A stretch of DNA of 64,000 bases from Torymus aiolomorphi. Lineage: Eukaryota > Arthropoda > Insecta > Hymenoptera > Torymidae. The stretch is taken from positions 26,208,585 through 26,272,584 of the forward strand of contig CM070873.1 in NCBI GenBank assembly GCA_036365515.1, in the 5' to 3' direction. Below, piece by piece: positions 22,560 to 34,469 of the stretch (positions within the stretch are counted from its first letter, which is position 1; each line of letters begins with the position of its first letter). Position numbers and translations under genes: made by a program. The notes beneath the pieces are model-generated. The model saw only the letters and a list, made by a program, of their open reading frames with translations. It made no database searches and had not been told where the DNA came from.

Positions 22560-23285
22560 ACAATAAACAATTTGTTTACAATACTTTTTTTCACTTCTAC
22601 TCGCCACCATTTTCTTCCTATTCATCCCTTTGCTTTAAAATTTTAACGACGTCTTCTTGAAGGCTTCCCGTGGTTTGAAAAACTAAAAAATAATCTTCAA
22701 GTGTTTATAAAACGGAATAGTAATTTTTTAAATAATAAAAAGTTAGTGTTCAGAATAACTATATTAACCGTTTAATTTGTATTACAAATTTTTGTTTTGT
22801 CAAAATTTAACTATTTAGTATTAAAATTTAATGGTTAAAAAGGAATTCGGCAAAGTTTCAGATCTCTAAGTGTTAAGGGTGCTAAACGGTTAAGATTTTT
22901 GCAATCGCTACTAGGTTCCGCGCGCTCGCTCAGATTGATGCGCTCTCTCCGCCGTTCTCACATGTTTAGAAACTATTTAACACATAACTTAATAATTTAG
23001 CAATGTTATGATTAATCAGTTTCACTTAAAGTAGACGCACACATACTGTTTTGGGAGATATGTGTATCCAATGCGCAATGACAAAAAGAATAACACCGCG
23101 CAATTTTAGAGTGCACACACGCCTCCACAGAAGAGTATGTAGCCTAAATAGTTACAAGGTGGGGATGGTGAGGGAGTAACAAGAGGGACTACTCTACGTC
23201 TGGCTGTCGACGCTCAATCATTCGTCGATGAGGATCGAGAGTGGCTGTGCTGTCTCGATCCGCGCTAGTCAACGGTGGCACATCG
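22560..23285. other. region upstream of the P450, no gene recognised
   Basis: AT-rich to about 22900, then a more GC-rich stretch with CGCGCTCGCTC-type sequence leading to the P450 promoter area. No coding motif was seen. Confidence 0.4.
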
Positions 23286-23330
23286 TATATGCAGCATAGC
23301 AAAGGTCAGTACTCAGTCATCGTGCATAGA
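23286..23330 (+). promoter_or_regulatory. candidate P450 core promoter
   Basis: A TATAT box at 23286 lies 22-29 bases before two arthropod-type initiator motifs, TCAGT (23306-23310 and 23313-23317). The spacing fits a TATA/Inr promoter. The resulting leader would be about 455 bases, possibly with a leader intron ending at a CTCCTGCAG acceptor near 23735. Confidence 0.3.
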
Positions 23331-23769
23331 GACGTTGCGTATTGCTTATTTATTATTAATTTAATTTTGTTGTATTCTTTTTAATATTTTTTCTTACAAT
23401 TTAGTATAGAGTTATATAGGAGTTATTCATTTTTGGTAATGTAATTTAATAGTTGTAAATACTTTTTTCCAAATATTCTTATAATAAACAAATGAAACAG
23501 GTTTAGAATTTTACAGTAATATAGTTCGAAATTATTTTTTGCACGAATAAAATTCATTTTATTACCTAGTACCAACAATCATCAGATCATTTTTTTTTCA
23601 TTAATTCAAGTTTTTAATAAAATTAATTAAAGAATCGATGATAAAGACTTATATTATCGGAGAAAAACAGCAAAAAAACTTGACAGTGGCAACGGATGGC
23701 AAGAATTTAACTCTTTGTTACGCAAGCTCCTGCAGGTTTTCAAGAAGAAAAGTAAAAGAGTCAGCCACG

Positions 23770-26700
23770 ATGCTGAACCTCTCGGTCCTGGTGAGCGTGA
23801 CGACTGTGCTCGCGTCCTTGCTTGTCGCGTTCTACCTCTACGCGCGTTACAAGCAGACCTACTGGCAGCGTCGGGGCATCTACTCGCCCCCGGCCCACTG
23901 GTTCTTCGGGCACTTCCGCGACGCGATCCTCCTACGATCGGCGCCGCCGGTTGTCCTCGGCCAGCTCCACAAGGAATGCGAGGGCAAACCCGTCGTCGGC
24001 ATCTACATCATGCAGAAGCCGTTCCTGCTGCTGCGAGATCCCGCCATCATGAAGAACATCATGATCAAGGACTTTAACTTGTTCTCCGACCGCTACTTCC
24101 CCGCAAAGCGCCAGACCGACGCAGTCGGCCGCAAGGGCCTCTTTTCCATCGACAATCCGGAATGGAAGTACCTGAGGATGAAGCTGTCGCCGGCGTTCAC
24201 CACAGCCAAGCAGAAGAAGCTGTTCGAGCTGATGATCGAGAGCGCGGAGAACATGAGACGGTACTTGAAGAAAAAGATAGCCGACGGCCAGACGGTGAAC
24301 GTCGACTGCAGGGCGGTCGGAAGCAAATACACAACGGATGTCATCTCTTCGCTATCCCTCGGCATCAAAACGGACTCGTTCGACGAGCCCCCACCTGAAT
24401 TCTACGTGCACAGTAAGTCCGTGCCAGATGCTTGTGCAAATATATTTATAAATAACTCGTATCAGGAAAGTGCGTTCTCACATTAAATTTTTATTCGGAA
24501 GATAACACAGCCCTTTGACACTCACAGTTTTTGTCGCGGAATTCCGTTGAAATTTTGATTCTTTATTCTATTTGCAAATAACACCTTTTTATCAATATAA
24601 TAGTTTTGCAAATACAGTGTCATCATATAGCATTATCAGTGTATAACATATAATAACTATTTTTCGGAGAGTTATTCAATAACAGCAATTATATTATCTT
24701 CACGATGTCTTATCAGATTCTGATTGCTCGCGGCGGGGAGGTATTTTATCAGAATATTAATATGTTAGATGGGTATTTTCTCAGAAAATATACTATCGTT
24801 ATTCAGAGCACACAAGGAATTTCTTTCGAAAAAAAATATCAGAAAAATTTGCGTCTATAAAAATTGAAAACAGATTGCATAAAATTATAAAAATACTTTT
24901 TACTAGAAGAATAAAATTCCGAAAAATGTAAAACATTCATTCCTATATGATTTGTAGCTGATTTTTCGACGTTATAGCTTTTCTAAATCACTGCATTTTC
25001 TACAATTTAATCGTTAGGTAGAAATGGTATTCGAAAAATTGAGATCACATATCATATAAAAATAATTTAAGGAAAATATTATGGCCTTCTTGCCAAATTT
25101 TTTCGAATTTTTATATATTATACATTTTTAAACATTCGGAAAATTTACCCTTCTATCATAAGATATTCAATTTGTTTTTTACCTTTCTGAAAAAATAACC
25201 ATCTAACATTATACCATTCTGATAAAATACCTCCCCCCACGGTACTTTATAATAAACATAGATAAACGTTTTTATTATTTGCTAACTGTTTTTTCTTATG
25301 TATTCAAACGTGGAAAGAACGTTCCTGATAACGTTTACGTAGCTTCACAAAGTCATATGTATCATTTTAAAAGTTTCTCATTTTCTCATTTTAGATAAAA
25401 ATTTTCGAATTAAAGTCGATAATATTATTAATAACAAGAGTAAGGGGGGAGGTATTTTATCAGAATAGCAAAATGTTAGATGGGTATTTTTTCAGAAAGG
25501 TAAGAAAACAAATTAGAATATCTTATGATAGAAGGGTAAATTTTCCGAATGTTTAAAAATGTATAATATATAAACATTCGAAAAAATTTTGCAAGAATGC
25601 CATAATATTTTCATTAAATTATTTTTGTATGATATGTGATATCAATTTTTCGAATGCCATTTCTGCCTAACGATTAAATTGTAGAAAATGCAGTGATTTA
25701 GAAAAGCTATAACGTCGAAAAATGAGCTAAAAATCATATAGAAATGAATGTTTTACATTTTTCGGAATTTTATTCTTTTAGTAAAAAGTATCTTTATAAT
25801 TTTATGCAATCTGTTTTCAATTTTTATAGACGCTAATTTTTCTCATATTTTTTTTCGAAAGAAATCCCTTGTGTGTTCTGAATAGCTCATGTTCGGAATT
25901 TACAATATCGGATTCGGAAAATATTTTAAACGATAATATATTTTCTGAGAAAATATCCATCTAACATTTTACCATTCCGATAAAATACCTCCCCCCCAAG
26001 AGTAAACAACTGTCAGAAAACTTCCACATATATATAGATATATTGTGTTTACATTTTGCGTTTCCAAATGCACACATTGTATACCTACATATCTTACTAT
26101 ATTATATAGTTTTAAACCAAATTCAGCCCTATATACTCTCCGCGACCCGCAATGGCCCCTCCTCAAAATAATGTAAAATTCATCGTTTTTCGCATTATTT
26201 GGTGTCCGCCTTGCCTCTCCGCGTACCCTCCGCGTACCCTCCGCGGTCACTCCGATCGTCATAAACCGGATATCTTTTTGACGCTTAGGCCGCGAAGTTT
26301 GATTTCTCATACCCGTCTAGCAGGCACGGAATAGTGCATTTTGCGCATGGGTAAATTTTGCGCTCTAGCGCTGTCTGCACGATGTTCACTTGAAAAATCA
26401 ATGCCATATAACAAGACTTTATTGTTCGCCCCCTTACTCGCTCCGTTAGTCAAAAATCGGGTACACTAAGGTTTCTATGAGATTCTTTGAGATGAGTGTC
26501 ATTTTCAATCAAATTTTATAGATAACCAATGATATTATAATAAAAAATAATAGTTTTCCACACAGATGTAGAGACAGAAAAATAGAAACAGAGATGTAGA
26601 GACAGAGATGTAGAGACAGAAACGTAGAGACAGAAACGTAGAGACAGATACGTAGAGTCGGAGACGGAGAGACAGAGACATAGAAAAAGAGACCTAGAGA

Positions 26701-29700
26701 TAGAGACATAAAGACAAAAAGTAGCGACAGAGACGTAGAGACAGAAAGTAGCGACAGAGACGTAGATACAGAAAGTAGAGACAGAAAGTAGCGACAGAGA
26801 TAGAGTATAGAGAAAGACCAAGCCGGAGAGCTGTTAACTGCTCTGAGGCTGAGATCCGAATGAATTTCTACGGCATGTGTAGTGGTATTTATAGACCGTC
26901 CGGATCCTTCAAGAATGTTCTAGAAGGATCCGGTTTTATTGTCCCCACCTCGATCTCTCTGTACAGGAAGTAGCTAAAGAAATGGTAAAAATTACAAATG
27001 ATTGAAGGGAACGGTCACCAGTGCATTGAAACTAAAAGGAAACACAGTTATAAACTAAAAAACAACTGGTGACCGTTTTACAAATAGGTATTCGGAGCTG
27101 GTTGCACTTATAAAGTGCATGGAAGCCCATGGAATATTCTGGAAGCTTCTCGAAGAGTCGTAAAATCGGCTGTAGTACTGGTGACGTCAGAGGCGTAGTA
27201 GTGCACTAATGAATGGGCGCCTCGTGATGATTGTTGATATTTATTTTCTTATTTGTGTTTATATTTCGAATGTATTATTTCTGAACGTCACACGTGTAAA
27301 AATTCAAAAATCTTCATCATTTTAGCCGGAATGTTTCTATCAAATATTATTTTATAAGAAACATTAATAATTCTGTTCGGAAATCGGCATTTTCCTTTTA
27401 AGAATTTTTACAATTTATCATGATCATTTTGTTAAAAATAAGATATGGTGTATAAAAGTGATACGAATGCGAATCCATCATAACAATTCTTGCAGGTCGT
27501 AAGCTCTTCAGTCAGGACCTCTCCAAAACCTTCAATGTATTCGTCAGCTTCTTCTTCCCGATGCTCTGCGACTACTTAGGCATCAAGTTCCTGGGCGGAG
27601 AGGAGAGCTACTTCCGCAAAATCTTCTGGGAGTCGATGAACGAGAGAGAAAAGTCGGGTGTGCAGAGGGGCGACGTCATTGACTTCCTGCTGCAGCTCAA
27701 GAACGAGGAGCAGAGCAAGGAGTTCCGTGAGTCTCTCTTCATATTGTATTCTTCTGCTCGCGATATAACGAGTATAGTGATTATTATTAGTTTTCTTACG
27801 TATCATTGCCAAAGATTGCAAACCAGATACAAAAATTGTAGTTATTGCTAAAATCATTCTATACGTCGCTGAGCAAATGAAATTAACATTCAATGAGCGT
27901 GCCTAGACGTGCCACAGTATTGGCAGATCTTACATAACTTTTGAGTGCTCAGGTTTTAGCGTACACAATATGCGCGATAAGAGATTGAAAGAGTGGATAT
28001 TAATTTGACTAAATTAACGTTGTATGATGCAAGTGTTAACGAATGTTAATAAAAAGTGGCTTAAGACAAATTCATTAAAATGTTATGGACAGATATAGAT
28101 CCGAGAATTATTGCTTATAAAATAACAGAATTTCAGAAACACACTGAAAACTGTAATTTCTGCTCCAGAAGTAGATGCTACTTGATTGTCACACTGCGGT
28201 ATATGGTTATCTGCCACTACAACTTCAGTAGGTTTTAGGACGATCGATTTAGTTATTTTTTTATGAATTTGTTCCTTATGATTCATAGATTCATTAATGT
28301 AGCCCTCAGCTACTGTAGACGATTTCCAACCGCCATGTCTTTTTAAGTCAGTAAGATCACCTCCTCCATCGACTAGCAAAGTTGCTGAAGTTCTTCGGAA
28401 ACTATGACCAGTGTATAAGTGAGGATTTGGTAATTTTAACCAATCAGCTATTTGCTTTGGCATTTGACCGATTGTATTGAGACCAATCGGCTGTCGTGTG
28501 CATTTTCCGTCTATATAATGTATGAAGAATCTTTTGCGTTTATCGATTTCAGTTGGTCTAAGATTCATGTAATTTTTACATATTTGATAAAATTTTCCAC
28601 GAACTGCAAAAGAACGAGGGACATTATTCTTCGTTACTGGAATTTTTATCAATAATCTCGTCGAATCATCTTCAATGTCATCGGTTGTTATATTAGTTAA
28701 TTCTCCTCTTCTCAACGCACCGAGAATTCCAAAAATAAGAACAACCTACAACGAAATCAATTCTCGTAAATTGTTGAAAAATGAAATAAAATTTAAAATT
28801 TTTTTATAAATAAATTACTTTTTTCACTAAATGTGCTTCGTCCGGAGCATCATTACAAAATCTACTAACGTTTTCCGCAGCGAAAGTCTTGGATTTTTTT
28901 TTCGAATATTTGGCATTTTTTTTCTTGATGTAAGCTAAAAGTTGATGATATTGGCTTATATCAATATGATCAAAAGTTTTTACGGTAGTCTTCAACATTG
29001 AATAACGGTTCCATAGTGTCGGAGGAGAAAGTGTCATTGCCAATTCTTTGAAATAAGCTAAAAATATTTCTTCAACGAACATTGTGGTTTTTTTTTGTTG
29101 AACGCCAAGACTTAAACTTGTTATATGTTGCAACATATTGACGTTTTGATTTGTTCGGCAATAGTTACTTCTTTAGCTGCTGCAGCGATTTCGGGTGGAA
29201 TTTCATCTCCATAATCGGATATATCGTCTGTATCACAAGAACTATTATCACTCATGTTTACTTTTCGATTAGGTACCAATAGGTTATAAACGAGACGTCT
29301 TGCACTAATGATATACAATTTCGCAATCATACATATGTAAAACAAATGACAGCGACATGATAGGTTTCCCCACGCACGCTTCAAATGTCCCTGCGCACGC
29401 TGTGAGAGAGCGTGCCTAAATCGATGACTTTAGCGCCAAAACAAATGACTCTAAAGTCGAGCTCCGCGCACGCTGTTATGAAAAATACATTGTCATCGAT
29501 AAAATACGGCTCCGACTTCAAAAGTGTTGATCGATTATTCATACTTTTTATCAATTATAATCTACTTTTAGTGCGCTTTTTTCTATAGATTATTTCATAC
29601 ATTTTAGTGTGTTCTTCGAAGTCGGTTATTTTTCCATAAATTTTTTTTATTTTAGCCTTTTTAATTGCATCGACCGAGATTCATTTCATTAATATTGCAA

Positions 29701-31632
29701 CATGGGTCATCCAATAATCAATAACAATAACATTGTACTCATCTGTTTTATCGAATTCAAGAATGAGGGTGATTATAAGGATCACTCTCTAATTTGAAAA
29801 GAAGTTCAATCAGATTCGTCCATTAGTTTCAGAGAAATCATATATGAAATCGTATATGAAAATCAAGATTGTCCCCAAAAGAATGGAAGAAAAATTTTCA
29901 TTTATCATTTTCTACGAATACTTAAACCGGTATTGACTCAGTACTGGCTTAATAGTGGCTCATACATTTCATACTTAGACAATTCTGAGCTTTTTGCATT
30001 TATCTCGCGTCAATCATGTAATATCGATCAAATTACCAAAATTCTCATTATGACCAGCCTAACACTGGCCCAGTATCGGATAATGGTGAGCATAGTAGGC
30101 TCTAGAGCTACTAGATACCGGTAGTATCATCAACGTAATGTTCAGCCATGTCAGTTTGCACAGAGTCGGCAGCGGCTGAAAATTACGAAAAGTATTTAAA
30201 GAAAAACTTATTTTTCTTGCAGACTTTTTAGTGAAATAAAAAAATGAAACAAGATTGAAATGGGACCACAGGAGGACAATATTACTTTTCATTTTAAAAA
30301 AATTTCATTCGAGTCGATCGAGTAGTTTCGGAATAATGGCTAGACAAACATAAAAAAAGACACATCGAATTGAGAACCTCCTCCTTTTTCGAAGTCGGTT
30401 AAAAAAATATATATTGAATCTTAAAAACGCTATTATAATAATGCATGAAAATCAACATTGTTTTCTTTTCAATGCAATTTCCCGTGCAGACTTCGAGGGC
30501 GACCAACTGCTCGCCCAATCGGCGATCTTCTTCGTGGCGGGTCTGGACACGAGTGCTGTAACGATGAGCTTCACGCTCCTCGAACTGGCCAAGCACCCGG
30601 ACATTCAGGCACGCGTGCGCGCCGAGATCGCCGAGAAAGTTGGCAAGCAAGGTCTCACTTACGAGCGCATCTCCCAGATGAACTACCTGCAGCAGGTCCT
30701 GTCCGAGACGCTGCGGCTCTATCCTCCCGCGCCTCTCCTCGATCGCGTCGCTCTCGAGGATTACCAGGTATAGGCGGCGTTCAACCAGTAATTTTACAGG
30801 TGTATAGATATATGGATGCGGATGTGCATAATTAACGTACAACAACGTTTGTTTTGAAAGAATCGTTTTTATTAAAAAAAAGTCAATGGCAAATGCAATG
30901 AGCTTCTGATATTGTACATTTGCAGGTGAAATACTTTTCTGTTTATATATAATTATTATTTCCTTACGAACCCGCGCAAAAAAATGAAGACTGGCCAATA
31001 TATTGTTCGGAATGTGGACAATCCATACAGACATTTTTCAAAAACCATGTATTTTGATTCCTGACACCTCGAAAAACAATTATAACATGTTCTTACAACA
31101 ACTCAAAATATTACTATCACAAAGCTTCCTCTAGGAGGGAGTAATAGTTTCTTTTTACTAAGATATTTATAAGTGATTCTTATTTTGATCTTTAGGTACC
31201 TGGAACAGACATTGTTATCGAAAAGGGTACGGTTGTTTATATCACTTTGAAAGGGATACACGAAGACCCTGAGTATCATCCGGATCCCTTCAAATTTGAT
31301 CCAGAACGGTTTAGTGAGGGGAGAAAAGAAGATATCAAGCCTTGCACCTACATGCCTTTTGGGGACGGACCCAGAATATGTATTGGTAATGAAAATAATC
31401 ACATGTCAATAATTCAAAACATTGATAAAAATGTCTCCTATACTTATTTACAACTTTCATTCTGTCAGGCATGCGGACCGGTATGCTGCAAACCATGACA
31501 GGATTGATCACAATTTTAAGTGAATACGAAGTTTCGCTAAATCAAAGGTTTACAAATGAAGTAAGCAAGCGAGCAATATTTATGGCTCCCTCCAACGGAA
31601 TTAACTTGTATTTCAAAAGAACTCCAGTATAA
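23770..31632 (+). CDS. CYP6: cytochrome P450, CYP6 family (five exons)
   Basis: The exons are 23770-24412, 27496-27726, 30490-30767, 31196-31385 and 31469-31632. All have GT/AG borders and join to 1506 nt, 501 residues and a stop, the usual CYP6 length. The protein is a membrane-anchored haem monooxygenase of the endoplasmic reticulum. An N-terminal hydrophobic anchor (residues about 4-24) is followed by helix C WKYLR (W132), I-helix AGLDTS (308-313), K-helix ETLR (364-367), FDPERF (418-423) and the haem loop PFGDGPRICIG with Cys446. CYP6 enzymes oxidise plant toxins, insecticides and other lipophilic compounds; the substrate here is unknown. I chose the ATG at 23770 because it sits directly before the anchor; an in-frame ATG at 23638 would add 44 unlikely residues. 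Exons 1-3 use GC-ending codons, exons 4-5 mostly AT-ending ones. Introns 1 and 2 are long and full of transposons. Confidence 0.96.
24737..25998. mobile_element. paired inverted TIR elements (GGTATTTTATC family) in P450 intron 1
   Basis: Two related units lie head to head: 24737-25245 and 25444-25998. Each begins with GGGGAGGTATTTTATCAGAA and ends with the complement. The two units are reverse complements of each other over most of their length and are separated by about 200 bases of unrelated sequence. Together they behave as one 1.26 kb foldback. Confidence 0.75.
26566..26812. repeat. GTAGAGACAGA minisatellite
   Basis: About 20 imperfect units of 12-14 bases (GTAGAGACAGARAC and variants such as GTAGCGACAGA). 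Open frames across it on the minus strand are repeat artefacts. Confidence 0.9.
26900..26933. promoter_or_regulatory. heat-shock element 1 within a 34-bp near-palindrome
   Basis: TTCAAGAATGTTCTAGAA (26908-26925) is four perfectly spaced alternating TTC/GAA pentamers, the consensus binding site of the HSF trimer. It is framed by the inverted arms CCGGATCCTTC/GAAGGATCCGG. Confidence 0.6.
27132..27154. promoter_or_regulatory. heat-shock element 2, five perfect pentamers
   Basis: Alternating GAA/TTC triplets at 27132, 27137, 27142, 27147 and 27152 have the exact 5-base spacing of a heat-shock element. A TATAAA sequence lies about 20 bases to the left (27110-27115). This would suit minus-strand as well as plus-strand transcription. 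Confidence 0.6.
28083..29255 (-). pseudogene. Crypton-type tyrosine recombinase, frameshifted
   Basis: In P450 intron 2, on the opposite strand. The ATG at 29255 starts MSDNSSCDTDDISDYGDEIP. The N-terminal part holds a core-binding segment (SKRQYVATYNKFKSWRS, then FVEEIFLAYFKELAMTLSPP and TLWNRYSML). A 73-base intron (28746-28818, GTAATT..TAG) joins DEAHLVKK to VVLIFGILGALRRGELTNIT. The catalytic domain shows the first Arg (ALRRGEL), HxxR (TGHSFRRTSATLL), HGGW and Tyr (EGYINES), so the active-site set is complete. Two frame changes lie near 29120-29140 and in an A-run near 29090, so the N-terminal half is broken. It resembles the Crypton transposon enzymes of insects. No TIRs are expected for this class; element ends were not found. 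Confidence 0.75.
29480..30405. repeat. dispersed repeats with GAAGTCGGTT ends
   Basis: CCGACTTC at about 29511 and TTCGAAGTCGGTTA at about 29617 and 30389 mark the ends of common insect interspersed repeats. The stretch before the last (ATGGCTAGACAAACATAAAA ... GAGAACCTCCTCC) looks like the tail of such an element. No coding part was seen; the class was not determined. Confidence 0.4.
30960..31135. repeat. 3'-end fragment of the TGCCAATTCATTGGCA family in P450 intron 3
   Basis: The sequence ACAGACATTTTTCAAAAACC, then TATTTTGATTCC, ACATGTT and CACAAAGCTTCCT parallels the last 140 bases of copy A (about 5840-5960). Confidence 0.5.
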
Positions 31633-31765
31633 TTAAAATCAGTTTTTTTATTATTATATGATATATTATTTTATAATAATGTGTTTTCAATCTATTTTAA
31701 GTACTTGCTTTTCACTACGTCCGTATTTTTAAAACCATAAACAAGTAATATAGATGCATACAATC

Positions 31766-32820
31766 TAAAAAACCACTGCCAATTCATTGGCACGTAGCTT
31801 CCTCAAACTAATATATTTCCGAAATTCATAAACGAATCCTTTTATTATTACCACACGAACTCATATAATAAATAATATACAATCTCTACATCTCTACAAA
31901 ATTTCAAAGAAATTAAAACAATTTTACTCTAGTTATTGTGCAACAAAGAAAGTCATTTTCAGAAATACCATAATTTTAAATATCAAATATCTCAAAAAGT
32001 CACCATATAACCTTGATCAAATTTTACACAGATATTACCTATACCGCATAAAAAATAGTTTATAAATTTTAAGCTGATACATGGAGCCGTCATTGAGAAA
32101 TTACGATTTCGCAAAAAACGTTCTAGTTATCATGCGACAAAGAAATGGACTTTGCAAAATACGAAAATTTTCAATATCAAATATTTCAAAAAGTAATCGT
32201 ACGATCTTGATGAAAATTCGCACACATATTATCTATATCACATACAAAATTGTCAACGAATTTCGAGCTGATAAATCGAGCCGTTTCCGAGAAATTACGA
32301 TTTGAAAAAAAAACGTAAAAAATTTTTAACCTTAAATATCTTTGAATTTATGGATCTCTTTATAAACCAATCATCTTGTCCAAAGAACTCGACCAAGAGC
32401 TATCCAAAATCTACCCTTACAAGAAATTTTAAAGCGATTAAGCCAATTTTACTCCAGTTATCGTGCGACATACAAAACTCATTTTTTTTTCGGTTTTCAA
32501 TTTTTTTCTCAAAAACTAATCGACAGAATGGATTCAAATTTTTACAGATTATAACTATTTATATTCTGTATTATAATATTGATTTTTCTCAAAAAATTGA
32601 CCGTTTAGTTTGGGAGTTATAAGCTTTAAAAAAAGAATACATTTTTGTTAAAAACAAAAGAACCGTGATAGCTAGAGAATTTTTCTTTTTTTTAGATAAT
32701 ATAGGTGTTTTAATGTTCTTTCGAATGCATCTCATCGAATTCAAATATCTCAATGTTATTAAAAAAAAGTGAAAATTATTTTTCAAAAAGTGAAAAATCG
32801 ATTTAAAAAAAAATTATAAA
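31766..32820. repeat. dispersed repeat, TGCCAATTCATTGGCA family, copy C
   Basis: It starts AAAAAACCACTGCCAATTCA just after the P450 and follows copy A phrase by phrase (TCAAATATCTCAAAAAGT, GCTATCCAAAATCTA, AGCGATTAAGC, ACTCCAGTTATCGTGCGACA). It lacks the CGCA tract and the far terminus. Confidence 0.7.
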
Positions 32821-32829
32821 ATAATATAA

Positions 32830-34465
32830 TTAAATTATAAAAGCTGCTGCAGCAGCCGAGTTCGCCGAGAATCCGCCTTAGCGTTGGCCTCGCAAGGATT
32901 CTGACCATGAAACGGAATCATTTGATTAACTTCAGAACGAACCAGAACGGAACCATTTGACTGAGTTCAGAGCGCTCAGAAGTGACACCCTACACGCGCG
33001 ATATTTGAAAATGTAACTTTTTGCATTAAAAAATTTGCCCCAAATAATTATTTTAAATGTTTCATAAATCTTTATAGGTCACAAAAAGAAAAGTTATTGT
33101 GAAAAAAATAATTTATTTAGCATTATTTATTAATTTTTGATTATTGGAAGTTTTCGCGTAGTGACTATTACATTTGACAAAACCGAGTCTAAAAACTCAT
33201 GAAATGCATGAAATGAATTGCATTTAAGATTCCTGCATAACTAGAGATTATTATTGTATTAAATAACAATTCTTTACAAAAAAATTACACTGAGAGAATC
33301 TTGAGGGTGCTGGTGTATTTCGTAGGTACAGCTATGTTCCGTGCGTTTAGAGTGGCAGCTTTACCGAATTAGAGAGCCCTGGTAACCTAAAATACGGGAC
33401 TATCTCGTGTTATTACCATAAGCAGCGGTACTGCGAAAAAGAGACAGCAGTTGTGTACATATATATTTTCTTCTTCTTATATATTAATTATTCTATAATA
33501 TAAGCCTGGATGGGTCGTAGACAAATATTTAAGGAGTAAAATGAGACATTAAACATTAAAATCAAATGAAAAATAAAAAGTTGACAAATAGCGAAAGTAA
33601 CTTTTTTATTTATTGAACAATAAACGTGTTCGATTAACAACTTTTTATCACAATAGTTATTTTCGGTTCAGAAAGTATTTTCCTTTCATATCCGCGTATT
33701 CTTACATCATTATATTTTAATAATTTATGACATAAAATTTAATAGTGAACCCATTTTTAAATCACGATAACAGCTCACATTACTTCTACAAAACTCCATA
33801 GAACCCTCGATAGAACCTACGCACTTTACGTACGTGTGGGTGAAAATTATTTTAATTATATAACTATATAATGCCTTCTTTTTATTTCTAAAATTCATAA
33901 GAATTTTTTCAGATATTTACGAAAAGTTAAAGCCTATATAAAAAAAATTACATAGTTACCAACACATCACTATTTTTCATTATTCTTTCTCAATTTTGAA
34001 CTTTCTATAATATTACGCATCTTGGGAGGACAAAATAAGTCTAGAGTTCTCCCATACATACTTGGCGGGCCCGACGGTTTGCAGTTCAAGGTATAGACAT
34101 GGTCATTTTCATATAAATATTCAAATATTTAAAGATCGGGTAAAATGTATAAATAAGATTTCTTCTACATATTAAATACTGATCCGTGAATCTATCACTC
34201 TGTTTTTAAATAGAAAGTGCAAAAGAATACAAAATAGGTTGCTTATAAAATGGTTAGTAAAATGTAAAGATCTTTTGAGTATACTATAAATTTATATGAT
34301 TTTTTTATTTTACTAGCTACATTCAACGCGCTTCGCGCGTATAACAATTAATAGAACGTTGAGAAAATTTTAAAGTTAAATATTGATTTAATCGCAATTT
34401 TAACTATACATACTAGAAAGTTGGGAATGAATTACTAAATCGCATAGTCACCTTTCGCTTTACCT
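32830..34465. other. AT-rich intergenic, no gene recognised
   Basis: A short GC-richer patch at 32840-33010 and one at 33300-33440 are set in AT-rich sequence. No open frame of interest was seen. Confidence 0.4.
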
Positions 34466-34469
34466 TTTT

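Noticed and set aside
23715..24398. Long open frames in other frames over P450 exon 1
   Set aside because: Shadows of the high-GC P450 exon; Arg/Ala-rich with no domain.
26509..26821. Leucine/serine-rich open frames resembling membrane proteins
   Set aside because: Produced by the GTAGAGACAGA minisatellite read on the minus strand.
30399..31034. 211-residue minus-strand open frame
   Set aside because: Overlaps P450 exon 3 in antisense; its convincing middle is the complement of the exon.
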